In this document: piece after piece, positions 29,701 to 35,533 of the stretch
How the letters are laid out: each line of letters starts with the position of its first letter
How positions within the stretch are numbered: the stretch's first letter is position 1
NCBI RefSeq assembly: GCF_036017035.1
Contig: NZ_JAYXHS010000002.1
Coordinates: forward strand, 868,001-932,000
DNA: 64,000 nucleotides
Direction: 5' to 3'
Source: Viridibacterium silvisoli
Lineage (GTDB): Bacteria; Pseudomonadota; Gammaproteobacteria; Burkholderiales; Rhodocyclaceae
Translations under genes and position numbers: made by a program
The notes under the pieces: model-generated
Told to the model about the DNA's origin: nothing
Database searches by the model: none
The model's input: the letters and a program-made list of their open reading frames with translations, nothing else

Positions 29701-29707
29701 ACGCTAG
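17759..29707 (+). CDS. Giant FHA-family TpsA adhesin with ESPR, TPS domain and DUF3739-like C-terminus
   Basis: A 3982-residue exoprotein, started at the ATG behind AGGAG. Residues 1-60 are an extended signal peptide (MNSMRYRVVFNDSLGAWMAV is a clear ESPR, followed by a hydrophobic stretch and AYAAG). Residues about 65-310 form the TPS secretion domain; the family NPNG motif reads NRNGI here (near residue 150). Most of the chain is an irregular beta-helix with many VDVSGG, ITLNA and GGSI units. Residues about 2495-2870 hold four modules that look like phage tail-fibre repeats rather than beta-helix. Around 3330 is IDLGGVPLPMFPSSRGQLGL, typical of the DUF3739 region of FHA-like proteins. The last 100 residues are Ala, Pro and Ser rich and charged. 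A TAAG tetrapeptide (2978-2981) is of interest because a LapG-like protease is encoded downstream. Likely a secreted or cell-bound adhesin. Confidence 0.95.
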   Translation: MNSMRYRVVFNDSLGAWMAVAENVAARGKPSRARSAGALVSLLSASTLSLIGSPLAYAAGPLPVASSAAARTVTNTAGVGINTNGNMMTVTQSGRSAVVNWDSFDVNRGYRVHFDQNGDSSARTLNRIWDANPSVINGQITAPGQVYLINRNGIQFGKDSQIDVGGLIASALNIKVKTFEDGYLSLSGKGEAAFYYAGTLDASGNLVDFDAATPDVSALAGRVPTVRNEGSIRATEGGSIMLFAPRVENAGRIETTGQQVVLAAGSKVYLGESKSTALRGVLVEVDPFIGGNKDSSTVSNTGLKEAMQGIIANRGNITLAAMAVNNDGFLQASTGKLENGSIYLQGRYSAATILKDNEGSDTTNLVTVARQGGEVVLGGNSRIELPVESITEDEVKARAAAQFVPEAGESELVRASRLSALQDLIRKQYTVLKSDAFKQSEVLIDGRTVLMQRGSSIVAPGATVNVLAAGERRFGLDPTSSVDNVANTNATFLSNAVDDPGARVVMEDGATINVSGYRNLAVDGNRNQISATLVSNELKDSPLQRAGILYRKTVKFNLLDVPGGIMGVADASGAVSGLRYSLREMAATGGAVNIQSAGSVVIGKGATIDVSGGSVNYSDALIETTQLAVGKQRFDIGKASQDIVYTKLLAARRLVKGYSEGKSAGSITVEARGAAVMDGDLVGKTTPGIYQTTPGTAPKGGTLIVGDVYGGQDKAGVAGSNPRALPSYGREVHFESGSGLDDAASFWADPLNATVSSSAYNKLSADALVAGGFQNLSVYADGVTVSAGAPMNLLAGSTVTLRSSGDININDDINAAGLVLDAQAGKAGVSAGSIRLADGKSIRAAGMWINDYKARPGKTYTGVRQLDGGAVSLTAVGTAGTPGGPGTGGEVILGVGSMIDVSGGGEINSAGTLKLGNGGAITLNGGNGVTLNDAVLNGFALANGTQVGKGGSLSITAPGIRINDVPHALGELELKKDWFMQGGFSKFTLNAALGNASIADGTQLDLSRSVRNLPMAYRATKTGTDLASVGAVGKLDPAIKDASSFSMSAASQIFASAGTDTGVIEIGKDVLINAGAGGSIALKADRQITVAGALRAQGGTVSMNLVANKDAPDDVADRSIFLTDTASIDVSGKAFIVKDRRGRRSGEVLAGGDIALTVDKGYIVAQQGATIRLDGSTATVDNLALRAPQELSSDAGSLTLDAGSGIAFGAQVSAQGGAPNAAGGKLAVNLRAGDTASTLSGVERIVTVGNNLFDGSTPLGTLLKTASAGTALGNDALLKGRAYVDANALSAQGFDHVTIRSDGDRRDGQIRFVGDVKLAAARQLSLLASNLDINNANVDLQSAYVKLGWLGPNNKYNASVVGIQTPAKGTGRFTVNAAQVDLQGSVSVSGAAQTTLASSGNIRLIGQVVKDDSTPAAAATDRVEGNFSASGNLDLRAAQIYPGTLSDFTISLAPGTASDPSLLRVSGTGPTPQVPLTANGRLALVADNIEQGGVLRAPFGTIDLGARSSLTLQAGSLTSASAEGAVIPYGELNNGTDWTITPSGGLTKTVSSVPVPTVALRGATVVAQAGSKVDVSGGGDLSAAEWVPGAGGSKNVLAQANTYAILPSYGSAYAPVTEGLDKLAGTQITLGANSGVPAGTYTLLPASYALLPGAYKVTLLKSYQDAAPQLKVAQALGGSIVTGQLSVANTGIKDSHTQGVLVESGDITRKRSEYTEVLASTFFEEQAARTGKASAHDTADGGHLILSAIDSIQLAGKIAMEAATQGAGKKRRGGMLDVSLLKGTLASDGSPRGDIVIGDSTIVASAGTPTLRVSEKDIADIGAASILIGGERSVSADGATIAVTARELRYNGQGGLGGNANEVILAGVSKVSVEAGSRIETAAYDSARQPSLQASVKGDGALLRVASDDADVIRTGVTGTQGKLVVQSGATLKGYAVQADATLDSQLAKDSAASATAFSLGARQINFGGAGSTGGSVTGTDLSGDLLASVAGSAQKLTLRGYEGIRFNSGLVLGDGQPINALRFDAPSIEWASGSAGVVQINAQSLTLTNTTGKTGVAATTGAGSLALNASGNSGAGANAGVINVAAGDVALLGFGSTSLSAQRGVVFSGTGNTNVGGDLVVAAPMITAESGARHVVSAAGRITTTVGSGPVEDAVAAGGGAAIKFDAASIDHGSNIASNSGTVTLNARTGDVHLQNGSRIDVSSMQTDFDGTTKSTDAGSITLSSTAGSVQLDSGAVLDLQGKGDSSAGSLNVLVPKGEAKLAGTLNAGVSDLGKIAGAAAGRFYLDAGKLASLDDLNRLTAAFTGERSVRLRVGDLKLSAGDANKLTASKVNLYADAGSIYIDGTIDASGFKGGSIDLAARRDFVTDANGNTTAQGGEVKLGANAVLDAHATGDGEEGGTVRISVSGADARIINGVEVDPKSGTLIEFANGSKVDVRGGVGGADGKLVLNAPRLFDASAYNPISGTGAPVVESSVFPTPPAPLQDYTPLVAAVAVDTGSYLYAGTVATAFAVTDPSKPDYTAAANAPLIPNGTRVVIVAGINNSSVSSTTGTTFSINGSSPYRIAASAISTTALGRNQLIAGASYELVFVNNPSGSVPRYWYVDTTKTKLGVASVSVLPVSTPGFTGRTGDIVYFKPQLASFGGASSNTTNGGVLISSSGLSGNAQLFTSTGGIVAQGDLLAGGSYAAVYDKTSNSFSLLSSVGQQDTIKISNALTSVPADTYDIRFTPGATNTSSNVQILLNDFRNADGSLPLLYASDGSPLAPGALVAGQSYSAGRLSDGRYALRASTYEQLTVTGASDPTLVVFSLSSLGNTSGSTLSSVRLSVNGAGAVPLLNDSGGSVDFNSLVTNTLYVARQVGGSYQLVSTSNLESSVPISNRGVVLAGRPNVEVNAVKTYTAATLDAALQSKVQLDAQQFSQSLPAIATQLNLGSAANLVVRPGIEVRSVGDMTLATDWNLAAQDANGNYLWRYNGNTAAGSLTLRAGGDLKIGTTANPASLNDGFANATAATPGSFANGWSYTLVGGADLDAASSLATVDGGSGKVIVSQKVRTATGEIRVAAASDIDISSTGASVYSSGQRTTTNTDDMVLPNSADKGYLTVGGGDVSLIAGRDILGQAATDQPTTWLWRVSPEKAKTAKPAAWLVLFDRFNQQVGALGGGDVSVRAGRDISNVAASLPTQGVYTYDSNGVVNGYTIRNGGDLDVRADRDILGGQYMVERGTGKISAAGSMAPGKTGYALQLYAADTQFKLKAGVDLQLDSVRNTPMVEQSTGNASTSKAYTTFWNSYTSASALDARSAAGNIRIFQKNSADAGVLPANLQLVAASGGIDLGGVPLPMFPSSRGQLGLFAEKDVLATDASGANTGGISMLDLSPTDLADPLHASRDSNGFKKAFTDVTAFTDNGNTSLGVRVTGSTLVGNLHDGDTQPARIVSRSGDVSGAYFIAKPVNVSAGRDVKDMSLTVQNLTSNDVSSVSAGRDLAYSNLSASDLTRYVSVKDGKFNDTTPAIKVFGPGLLEITVGRNVDLANSGGIVSKGPGANSYLPDSGASIRVVAGKPTDINAATFAVTYLNASDVPAFMALSKDAQLNFAQDLLRQRFIDAYLGTGGQYLTQWQEFARSNGVSDAAMSNPALADSKLFNRFRYQVLWAELSASGIAAAARNADAKANPGKYTAAELAPEVLYADGFKAIELMGIGDAFRVNGNVRMLFSQIRTQAGGNADLLVPGGSLDIGATQSPASSFVPRDTSTMSAGQLKDYDAEKKAADARDKYFASKLGLIANQGNSNVFARDSINVNTSRWFAIDGGELMGWASYGSIDAGKGSRTAQSGSSQRLDVDRSTGRFSLVDGGASSGSGIASIFNRPITSGGNVGLYAPRGSINAGEAGIRAAGNVYTGGTVIGGDFIVSVGTSTVPAAPPAPALAVSAPDSTSGTEKDAATEAGAPTNVSPKERSALLTVEVLATDETSSASAVPESSKDEKQKR
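25250..26370 (+). repeat. Four tail-fibre-like modules inside the TpsA gene
   Basis: Four diverged modules of roughly 80-110 residues share the pattern: strand with N or G, polar turn, then (L/I)xxGxxYxxVxxxxxxxWxL. Examples are NQLIAGASYELVFVNNPSGS, GDLLAGGSYAAVYDKTSNSF, GALVAGQSYSAGRLSDGRYA and NSLVTNTLYVARQVGGSYQL. They differ from the surrounding beta-helix, and the pattern is common in phage tail fibre and receptor-binding proteins. Boundaries are approximate. Confidence 0.55.
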
Positions 29708-29886
29708 CAGTCAGGGCGTGATTTCCTGCAAGGGAGATCACGTCCGCTGCTGATGTCATTGCAGTTGCGTGACGTCGTCGGACTGCGGAATGGTCCGATC
29801 AGCCTATTCAGGAATGACCGCGATGCGACGCCATGCAACATTGCGTGGGCATCATCTTCGGGCTCTCCATCTCGCCCGAAAATTCC

Positions 29887-31602
29887 ATGCGTCGCCTCGC
29901 CAAACTCCTTCTTTCCAGCGCTCTTTGTCTGCCGCTTCTCGCTCATGCCTGGTGGAGTCCGGAGTGGACGCAACGCGCGAAGATCGTCGTTAATACGACG
30001 GCTGCAGGGGTCGAGACGAAGCAGGCGGTGAACAACCTGCCACTGGCTGTTCGCCTGCATTCGGGCAACTTCGATTTCGCGTCAGCCAAGGAGGACGGCA
30101 GTGATCTGCGCTTCGTGGCAGGTGACGACAAGACGCCGTTGAAATTCCACATCGAGCGTTTCGACAGCATCAACGAGCTGGCGGTCGTGTGGGTGCAGGT
30201 GCCGACCGTTGCACCCGGCAATGACAAGAACGTGGTGTTCGCCTACTACGGGAATGCTGCCGCAACGGCAGAGCCGTCCGCTGCGGGCGCCAGCTATGAC
30301 GGCAGCCATCTCGCCGTCTTCCATTTCGCCGAAAAGGATGTGCCTGCGCTTGACGCGACTTCAGGTGCATTGAAGACCAGCGCGGCGGTGGCAGTCGATG
30401 CCGATGGTCTTCTCGGCAATGCGGCGACCCTCAGTGGCGCGCCGATAAGTATCAACGGAGGGGATCGTCTGAAACTCGCGGCGGGGGCCGCGATGACGAT
30501 TTCGCTGTGGGTGAAGCCGACCGACGTGGCCAAGGGCACGCTCTACAACGGGGGGGGCGTGCAGCTGCAACTCGCAGGCGGCAAGCTCGTGGCGCAGGTG
30601 GGCAGTGCGAAGTTCGAGGGGGGGGAGATCAAGGTCGGGCAATGGCAGGCCGTTGCGCTGACGATAGGTGCGGGCAAGGGCACGCTGTTCGTGAATGGCA
30701 CGCAGGTCGCACAAGCCGATACGAACCTGCCGGCACTTGCGGGTGACGTCTCGCTGGGTGAGGGATACAGCGGCCTGCTCGATGAAGTGCAGATTGCCAA
30801 TGCCGTGCGCAGCGCCGAGTTCCTGCAACTGGCCGCTGCCGCGCCGGCCAGCGAAGGCAAGTTGCTGACGGTGACGAAAGAAGCTGCGGGTGACGAAGCC
30901 AGCGAAGGCGGCGGCCACAATTACTTTGGCATTCTCTTCCAGAACCTGACCACGGATGCGTGGGTCATCATCATCATTCTCGGCGTGATGTTCGCGATCT
31001 CCGTATGGGTCATGGTCAGCAAGACCTTGCTGCTCGGCAAGGTGCGCAAGGCCAATGCGGAGTTCATGAATCGCTACCGCAATGTCAGCGACGAGGCCTT
31101 GCTGAACATTCCCAAGGACGAGTTGATGAGTAGCTCGCCGCTGTTCGTGTTGTATCAGGCCGGTGTGCATGAAATCGAGAAGCGCTTTGCTGCGCGTGCC
31201 AGCGTCGGCGCTGCGGGGTCGACGATCCTGAGTGGTGCATCGATCGATGCGATCAAGGCAACGATCGACGCCGACTACATCCGCGAGAACCAGAAGCTCA
31301 ACAGCCTGATGGTGTTGCTGACCATCGCGATCTCGGGCGGCCCGTTCCTCGGCCTGCTCGGCACTGTCGTCGGCGTGATGATCACCTTCGCCGCCATCGC
31401 TGCAGCCGGCGACGTCAACGTCAACGCCATCGCGCCGGGGATCGCTGCCGCGCTGATGGCTACCGTTGCCGGTCTGGGCGTCGCCATTCCCGCACTGTTC
31501 GGCTACAACTGGCTCGCTGCGCAGATCAAGAACGTCACCACCGGCCTGCAGATTTTCGTCGATGAATTCGTGACGCGCGTTGCCGAGAAGTACGGCGACT
31601 GA
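29887..31602 (+). CDS. exbB: ExbB/TolQ-type proton channel fused to secreted DUF2341 and LamG-like domains
   Basis: A 571-residue fusion. The ATG at 29887 gives a signal peptide (MRRLAKLLLSSALCLPLLAH-A) and the mature protein starts WWSPEWTQRAKIVV, the DUF2341 pattern (about 25-125). A LamG/concanavalin-like lectin fold follows (about 140-305; FHFAEKDVPALDATSGALKT, LDEVQIANAVRSAEFLQLAA). After a linker come three membrane segments of the MotA/TolQ/ExbB family (about 358-382, 465-495 and 508-530; GPFLGLLGTVVGVMITFAAI, IAPGIAAALMATVAGLGVAI). ExbB normally lies in the inner membrane and drives TonB; here a large lectin-like part would project into the periplasm. This fusion type exists in other proteobacteria. 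It is followed closely by two exbD genes and a TonB-like gene, so a complete Ton motor is present. Confidence 0.92.
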   Translation: MRRLAKLLLSSALCLPLLAHAWWSPEWTQRAKIVVNTTAAGVETKQAVNNLPLAVRLHSGNFDFASAKEDGSDLRFVAGDDKTPLKFHIERFDSINELAVVWVQVPTVAPGNDKNVVFAYYGNAAATAEPSAAGASYDGSHLAVFHFAEKDVPALDATSGALKTSAAVAVDADGLLGNAATLSGAPISINGGDRLKLAAGAAMTISLWVKPTDVAKGTLYNGGGVQLQLAGGKLVAQVGSAKFEGGEIKVGQWQAVALTIGAGKGTLFVNGTQVAQADTNLPALAGDVSLGEGYSGLLDEVQIANAVRSAEFLQLAAAAPASEGKLLTVTKEAAGDEASEGGGHNYFGILFQNLTTDAWVIIIILGVMFAISVWVMVSKTLLLGKVRKANAEFMNRYRNVSDEALLNIPKDELMSSSPLFVLYQAGVHEIEKRFAARASVGAAGSTILSGASIDAIKATIDADYIRENQKLNSLMVLLTIAISGGPFLGLLGTVVGVMITFAAIAAAGDVNVNAIAPGIAAALMATVAGLGVAIPALFGYNWLAAQIKNVTTGLQIFVDEFVTRVAEKYGD

Positions 31603-31638
31603 TGCGGCTGATCATGTGCAACGAATGCGTGTCGCGCC

Positions 31639-32046
31639 ATGGCTGAAGTAAAAGAAGACAACCAGCTGTATGACGATATCAACGTCACACCGATGCTGGA
31701 TCTCGCTTACGTGTTGCTGGTGGTGTTCATCATCCTGACGACGGCCTCGGTGCAGGGCGTCAAGGTTAACTCGCCGCAAACACTCGCCGTGAAGAGCCTC
31801 GCCAAACCGCAGACGCGTGCCATCACCGTGACGCGCGATGGCGGCATGTACCTCGACGCCTACCCGGTCACGCTGGAGACGCTGGCCGACGGGCTGGCGC
31901 GCTACAAGGCCAGCAATCCTGCGCTGCCGGTGGTCGTCAAGGGCGATGCAGACGCGCAATACGAAAAGATCATGGCCGTGCTCGAGGTCTGCAAGAAGCT
32001 CGACATCACCGAGGTTGGCCTCGTTACCAAGCGCGTGGGTTCCTGA
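31639..32046 (+). CDS. exbD: ExbD/TolR family protein (first copy)
   Basis: A 135-residue inner-membrane protein with one N-terminal transmembrane helix (MLDLAYVLLVVFIILTTASV) and a periplasmic domain. The conserved membrane aspartate is Asp21 in INVTPMLDLAY, equivalent to the proton-carrying Asp of ExbD. It forms the energy-transducing complex with the ExbB fusion encoded just upstream. Its last base is the first base of the second exbD gene, so the two are translationally coupled. Confidence 0.95.
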   Translation: MAEVKEDNQLYDDINVTPMLDLAYVLLVVFIILTTASVQGVKVNSPQTLAVKSLAKPQTRAITVTRDGGMYLDAYPVTLETLADGLARYKASNPALPVVVKGDADAQYEKIMAVLEVCKKLDITEVGLVTKRVGS

Positions 32047-32447
32047 TGCAAGTCCAGGACGAAGCCAAACCCTACGACACGATCAACGTCACGCCGATGC
32101 TCGACCTGGCGTACGTGCTGCTGGTTGTGTTCATCCTGATGACCACGGCATCCGTGCAAGGTCTGTCAATGAGCTTGCCCAAGCCGTCGAACAAGCCGAG
32201 CACGGAGAAGCACGAGCTGCGCATCATCCAGATCACGACGGAAGGGCGGACGCTGATCAATGGCGTGGCGGTGAGCATGGAAGAGCTCGAGTCGCAGCTC
32301 AAGCAGGCCAAGGCCAAGGACAAGGATGTTCAGGCCATGATCAAGGGTGATGGGAAAGCGCAGTACGCGCGCGTCATTGCCGTGGTCGACCTGTGCAATC
32401 GCCTCGAGGTGAACATGGGCCTCGTCACTGCGCGGATCGGTGTCTGA
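32046..32447 (+). CDS. exbD: ExbD/TolR family protein (second copy)
   Basis: A 133-residue paralogue of the preceding protein with the same architecture: transmembrane helix (MLDLAYVLLVVFILMTTASV), conserved Asp19 and a periplasmic domain that is charged and diverges (HELRIIQITTEGRTLINGVA). The membrane helix is nearly identical between the two copies but the periplasmic halves are not, which suggests a heteromeric ExbD pair with two different partners. Its stop is separated by 1 nt from the ATG of the next gene. Confidence 0.95.
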   Translation: MQVQDEAKPYDTINVTPMLDLAYVLLVVFILMTTASVQGLSMSLPKPSNKPSTEKHELRIIQITTEGRTLINGVAVSMEELESQLKQAKAKDKDVQAMIKGDGKAQYARVIAVVDLCNRLEVNMGLVTARIGV

Positions 32448-32448
32448 C

Positions 32449-33090
32449 ATGTGCGCAAGGCTGAACGCTGCATTGCAGATTTCTCTCGTCTCAGCAATGG
32501 CGCTGCTGCTGTGCACGGCCTGCGAGAAGGAAGAGCCCAAGGCGCGTCAGGTGGCCAAGATCGCGCTGCTGCCGGACACGCCGCCACCTCCACCACCGCC
32601 TCCACCGAAAGAGCCGCCCCCGCCGCAGAAGGACCAGCCCAAGGAAGTGAAGATGGAGCAGCCGCGGCAGGAGGCGCCGCCGCAGCAAGCCGAGCAACTC
32701 AAGATGGAAGGCCAGGCGGGTGATGGCCCGAGCGGCTTTGCTGCCGGCACGCCGACGCAGGACTACAACGGCCAGCAACTTGGCGGCAACGGCGCTTCCG
32801 GTGGCCTTGGGCGTGCCGAGTTCGATCTCTACCGCTCACGCCTGCAACGTCTGCTGCAGGAAGAGCTGGCGCGTGTGAAGGAACTCAAGGGAGCCCAGTA
32901 TCGCGTGCCCGCCAAAGTGGCGCGCGACGGGCAGGGCTGGAAGGTGAGCCTTGCCGACAGCACGGGCGACCCCCAGCTCGACGAGCTGCTGCGCGCAGCC
33001 CTTGATCACGCCATCCAGAAAGATCCACCGCCGGCAGCTTCGCCCGCTGGCGGCTTCAGCGTGCGCATCACCAACAAATTCCTGAACTGA
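32449..33090 (+). CDS. TonB-like proline-rich protein, probable lipoprotein
   Basis: A 213-residue protein that starts at ATG 32449, 1 nt after the exbD stop (a GTG at 32440 is possible). The N-terminus is a hydrophobic stretch ending LLLCTACEKEE, a weak lipobox, so the chain may be lipid-anchored instead of having the usual TonB membrane anchor. Residues about 35-75 are proline-rich (PPPPPPPPPKEPPPPQKDQP), the periplasm-spanning part of TonB. Residues about 120-213 form a C-terminal TonB-like domain (FDLYRSRLQRLLQEELARVK, DPQLDELLRAALDHAIQKD, GFSVRITNKFLN). Together with the ExbB fusion and two ExbDs it would energise an outer-membrane partner, of which TpsB and the porin are the only candidates in the operon. 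Confidence 0.8.
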   Translation: MCARLNAALQISLVSAMALLLCTACEKEEPKARQVAKIALLPDTPPPPPPPPPKEPPPPQKDQPKEVKMEQPRQEAPPQQAEQLKMEGQAGDGPSGFAAGTPTQDYNGQQLGGNGASGGLGRAEFDLYRSRLQRLLQEELARVKELKGAQYRVPAKVARDGQGWKVSLADSTGDPQLDELLRAALDHAIQKDPPPAASPAGGFSVRITNKFLN

Positions 33091-33122
33091 TCCACCGGAC
33101 AACTTCTCATTCATCCCCAATC

Positions 33123-34838
33123 ATGAACCGCATTCAACCGCTAAATGCCCTGCGACCGATCGCCCTGGCAGTCATGCTCATCGCCGCCAGCGGCGCCGCA
33201 CATGCCGACGAGCGCGAGTCGATGGAAGTCCTCAAGCAGACGACGCTGAATCTCATCAACGCACTGGTCGAGAACGGCGTGCTGACGCGCGAGAAAGCCA
33301 ACGAGTTGATCCGCACTGCAGAAGAGAAAGCTGCACGTACCGTGGCACTGAGTGATCCGAAGCCCGATGGTGCCGCAACTGGCGCGGTGGCCGGTGCTGC
33401 CGTTGCGGGAACGCTTGCTGGTGCGGCGGCCCCCGCTCCGGTGCGTGTGCAGTACATCCCGGAAAGCACGAAGAAGGAAATCCGCGACCAGATCAGGAAG
33501 GAAGTGCTGGCGCAAGCGCGTGAAGAACATTGGGCAGACCCGAATGTCATTCCTTCATGGCTCGATCGCATCAAGCTTTCCGGTGACGTGCTGGCGCGCT
33601 ACCAGTTCGATAATTTCGCGAGCAGCAATACGCCACCGATCGACTACGACCAGGCAACGAATACCACGCCTGGCGTCATGACACGGAACGCGCCGCTGGC
33701 TGACAATGGCTTCAGCTCGGGCAATACGCAGAACGATCTCAACACCGAACGCCTGCGCGTGCGCCTCGGCATCGAGGCCAAGCTCACTGACGCCGTGCGT
33801 ACTGAGGTGCGCATCGCCACGGGCAGTACCGACAGCCGCGTATCCACCACGCAACCGCTCGGCTCGGCCTTCAACAAGTATTCGCTGTGGCTCGACCGCG
33901 GCTTCATTTCATACGACCCGATTCAGTGGGTAGATGTGAAAGCAGGGCGCATGAGCAATCCCTTTGTCGGCTCCGACCTGATGTGGGACGACAACCTGAA
34001 TTTCGACGGCATCACCTTCAACGTCCGCGACAAGAAGGCCGATGGCTTCGTGCCTTACGCAACCTTCGGCGCCTTTCCGTTGCAGACCGAAAGTGCACCG
34101 GCCCGACCTTTCAGCCGCACCTTGTTCGCTGTGCAGGCTGGCGCGGCGACAGATGTGTCGACGAAGACGCGCGCGCGCTTCGGCCTCGCGTACTACAACT
34201 TCCACAATCTCGAAGGCCACGTCGAGAGCGAGGACAACTACCTGACGGGTGTCGGTGCATTGACGCCGACCTATGCCAACACCGAGTACCAGGCCGGCAT
34301 GCGGCAGAAGGGCAACACGCTGGTGCGCATCAATGCCGCCAACGATTCGAGCGCCACGATCTGGGGCCTCAGCTCCCGCTTCAAGCCCATCCACCTCGGC
34401 TTCGGTTTCGATAACGCCCGCACCGATGCGATGCACCTGATCTTCAGTGGCGATTACGTCAAGAATCTGGCTTACGACCGCAACGAGATCCAGGGTCGTA
34501 CCGGCGTCGCGCCTACCGATGGCAGCAGCTCGGGCTACCAACTCAAATTCCTTGTGGGTACGCCTGCCGTGCGTCGCAAGGGCGAGTGGAATGCCAGCGT
34601 GGCCTTCCGCAACCTCGGCAGCGATGCCGTGCCGGATGCCTTCGTCGATGGCACGCTCGGCGGTGGTGGTACCAACCTGCGTGGCTACATCCTCGGCTTC
34701 AACTATGGCCTCGACCTTGCGACGACATTCGGTGTGCGTTACATGAACGCGCGCAACATCGATTCGCCATCCATGGTCAGCGATGCACACACCTTCAAGC
34801 AGAACACCTTGCAGATGGATCTCGGTGTCGGGTTCTAA
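33123..34838 (+). CDS. Putative outer-membrane porin (Porin_5 family)
   Basis: A 571-residue protein with a signal peptide (ALAVMLIAASGAAHA) and a helical periplasmic segment (SMEVLKQTTLNLINALVENG, then LTREKANELI) of the kind seen at the start of Porin_5 proteins. An Ala/Gly-rich linker leads to KKEIRDQIRKEVLAQAREEH and then a barrel of about 16-18 strands (NDLNTERLRVRLGIEAKLTD through the terminal TLQMDLGVGF). The last residue is phenylalanine, the BAM signal. It probably makes a passive or energised pore for the product of this operon. It starts 32 nt after the TonB-like gene. Confidence 0.85.
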   Translation: MNRIQPLNALRPIALAVMLIAASGAAHADERESMEVLKQTTLNLINALVENGVLTREKANELIRTAEEKAARTVALSDPKPDGAATGAVAGAAVAGTLAGAAAPAPVRVQYIPESTKKEIRDQIRKEVLAQAREEHWADPNVIPSWLDRIKLSGDVLARYQFDNFASSNTPPIDYDQATNTTPGVMTRNAPLADNGFSSGNTQNDLNTERLRVRLGIEAKLTDAVRTEVRIATGSTDSRVSTTQPLGSAFNKYSLWLDRGFISYDPIQWVDVKAGRMSNPFVGSDLMWDDNLNFDGITFNVRDKKADGFVPYATFGAFPLQTESAPARPFSRTLFAVQAGAATDVSTKTRARFGLAYYNFHNLEGHVESEDNYLTGVGALTPTYANTEYQAGMRQKGNTLVRINAANDSSATIWGLSSRFKPIHLGFGFDNARTDAMHLIFSGDYVKNLAYDRNEIQGRTGVAPTDGSSSGYQLKFLVGTPAVRRKGEWNASVAFRNLGSDAVPDAFVDGTLGGGGTNLRGYILGFNYGLDLATTFGVRYMNARNIDSPSMVSDAHTFKQNTLQMDLGVGF

Positions 34839-34849
34839 GGAGTCGTGAC

Positions 34850-35533
34850 ATGACACACCACATACTCGTCCGGGCTTGCCTGATCGGCCTGCTGCTGGCG
34901 CAACCGCTTGCCCACGCGGAGGACAAACAGGCCGCACGCAGCCAGGAGCAGCTGCGTCGCCTGCGTCAGCAAGTACAGCAACTGCAACAGACGCAGCAGC
35001 AGAGCGAACAGAAAAGCGCGCAGGAGAAGGCCGCAGCCGACGAAGAGCTCAAACGCCGCAGCAGCGAGCTGGGCTCGACCAGCAAGAAGTTGAAAGACAG
35101 CGAACGCCAGTTGGCCGACCTGCAGACGCGTCTCAAAGCGGCAGAGCAGGAGCGCGATGCGCTGACCACCAAGTATGGCGACGCCAGCAAGCGCCTCGCT
35201 GAGCTCGAGCCCCTGCAGCGCGACACGGCAGCGAAGTTGCGCACACGCGATGGCGAAGCCTCTGGCCTGCAGGCTTCGCTCACCGCCGAGCTGGCAGAAC
35301 GCAAGCGTTGCGAAGCCAACAACATCGCGCTGTACCAGTACGGCCGTGAGCTCATGACGCTCTACGAGAACAAAGGCGTGGTGAGTGCCCTGCGTCACAG
35401 CGAACCCGTATTTGGTCTCGGTCAGGTGCAGATGCAGAACATGCTGGAAGAATATCGCGACAAGCTCGACGCGCAGAAGCGTGCGGCGCTCGCCAGTGAC
35501 GCATCGGCGGCAACGGCAGCAGGCAAGCCATGA
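34850..35533 (+). CDS. Periplasmic coiled-coil protein
   Basis: A 227-residue protein with a signal peptide (HHILVRACLIGLLLAQPLAH-A) and a nearly continuous coiled coil from about 28 to 150 (QEQLRRLRQQVQQLQQTQQQ, then KKLKDSERQLADLQTRLKAA). It has no catalytic motif. The C-terminus is Ala-rich and ends ATAAGKP; TAAG is the recognition tetrapeptide known for LapG proteases, though this close to the end it may be chance. Stop and start overlap by 4 nt (ATGA) with the CPBP gene, showing tight coupling. Likely a periplasmic scaffold or adaptor for the Ton or TPS machinery. Confidence 0.85.
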   Translation: MTHHILVRACLIGLLLAQPLAHAEDKQAARSQEQLRRLRQQVQQLQQTQQQSEQKSAQEKAAADEELKRRSSELGSTSKKLKDSERQLADLQTRLKAAEQERDALTTKYGDASKRLAELEPLQRDTAAKLRTRDGEASGLQASLTAELAERKRCEANNIALYQYGRELMTLYENKGVVSALRHSEPVFGLGQVQMQNMLEEYRDKLDAQKRAALASDASAATAAGKP

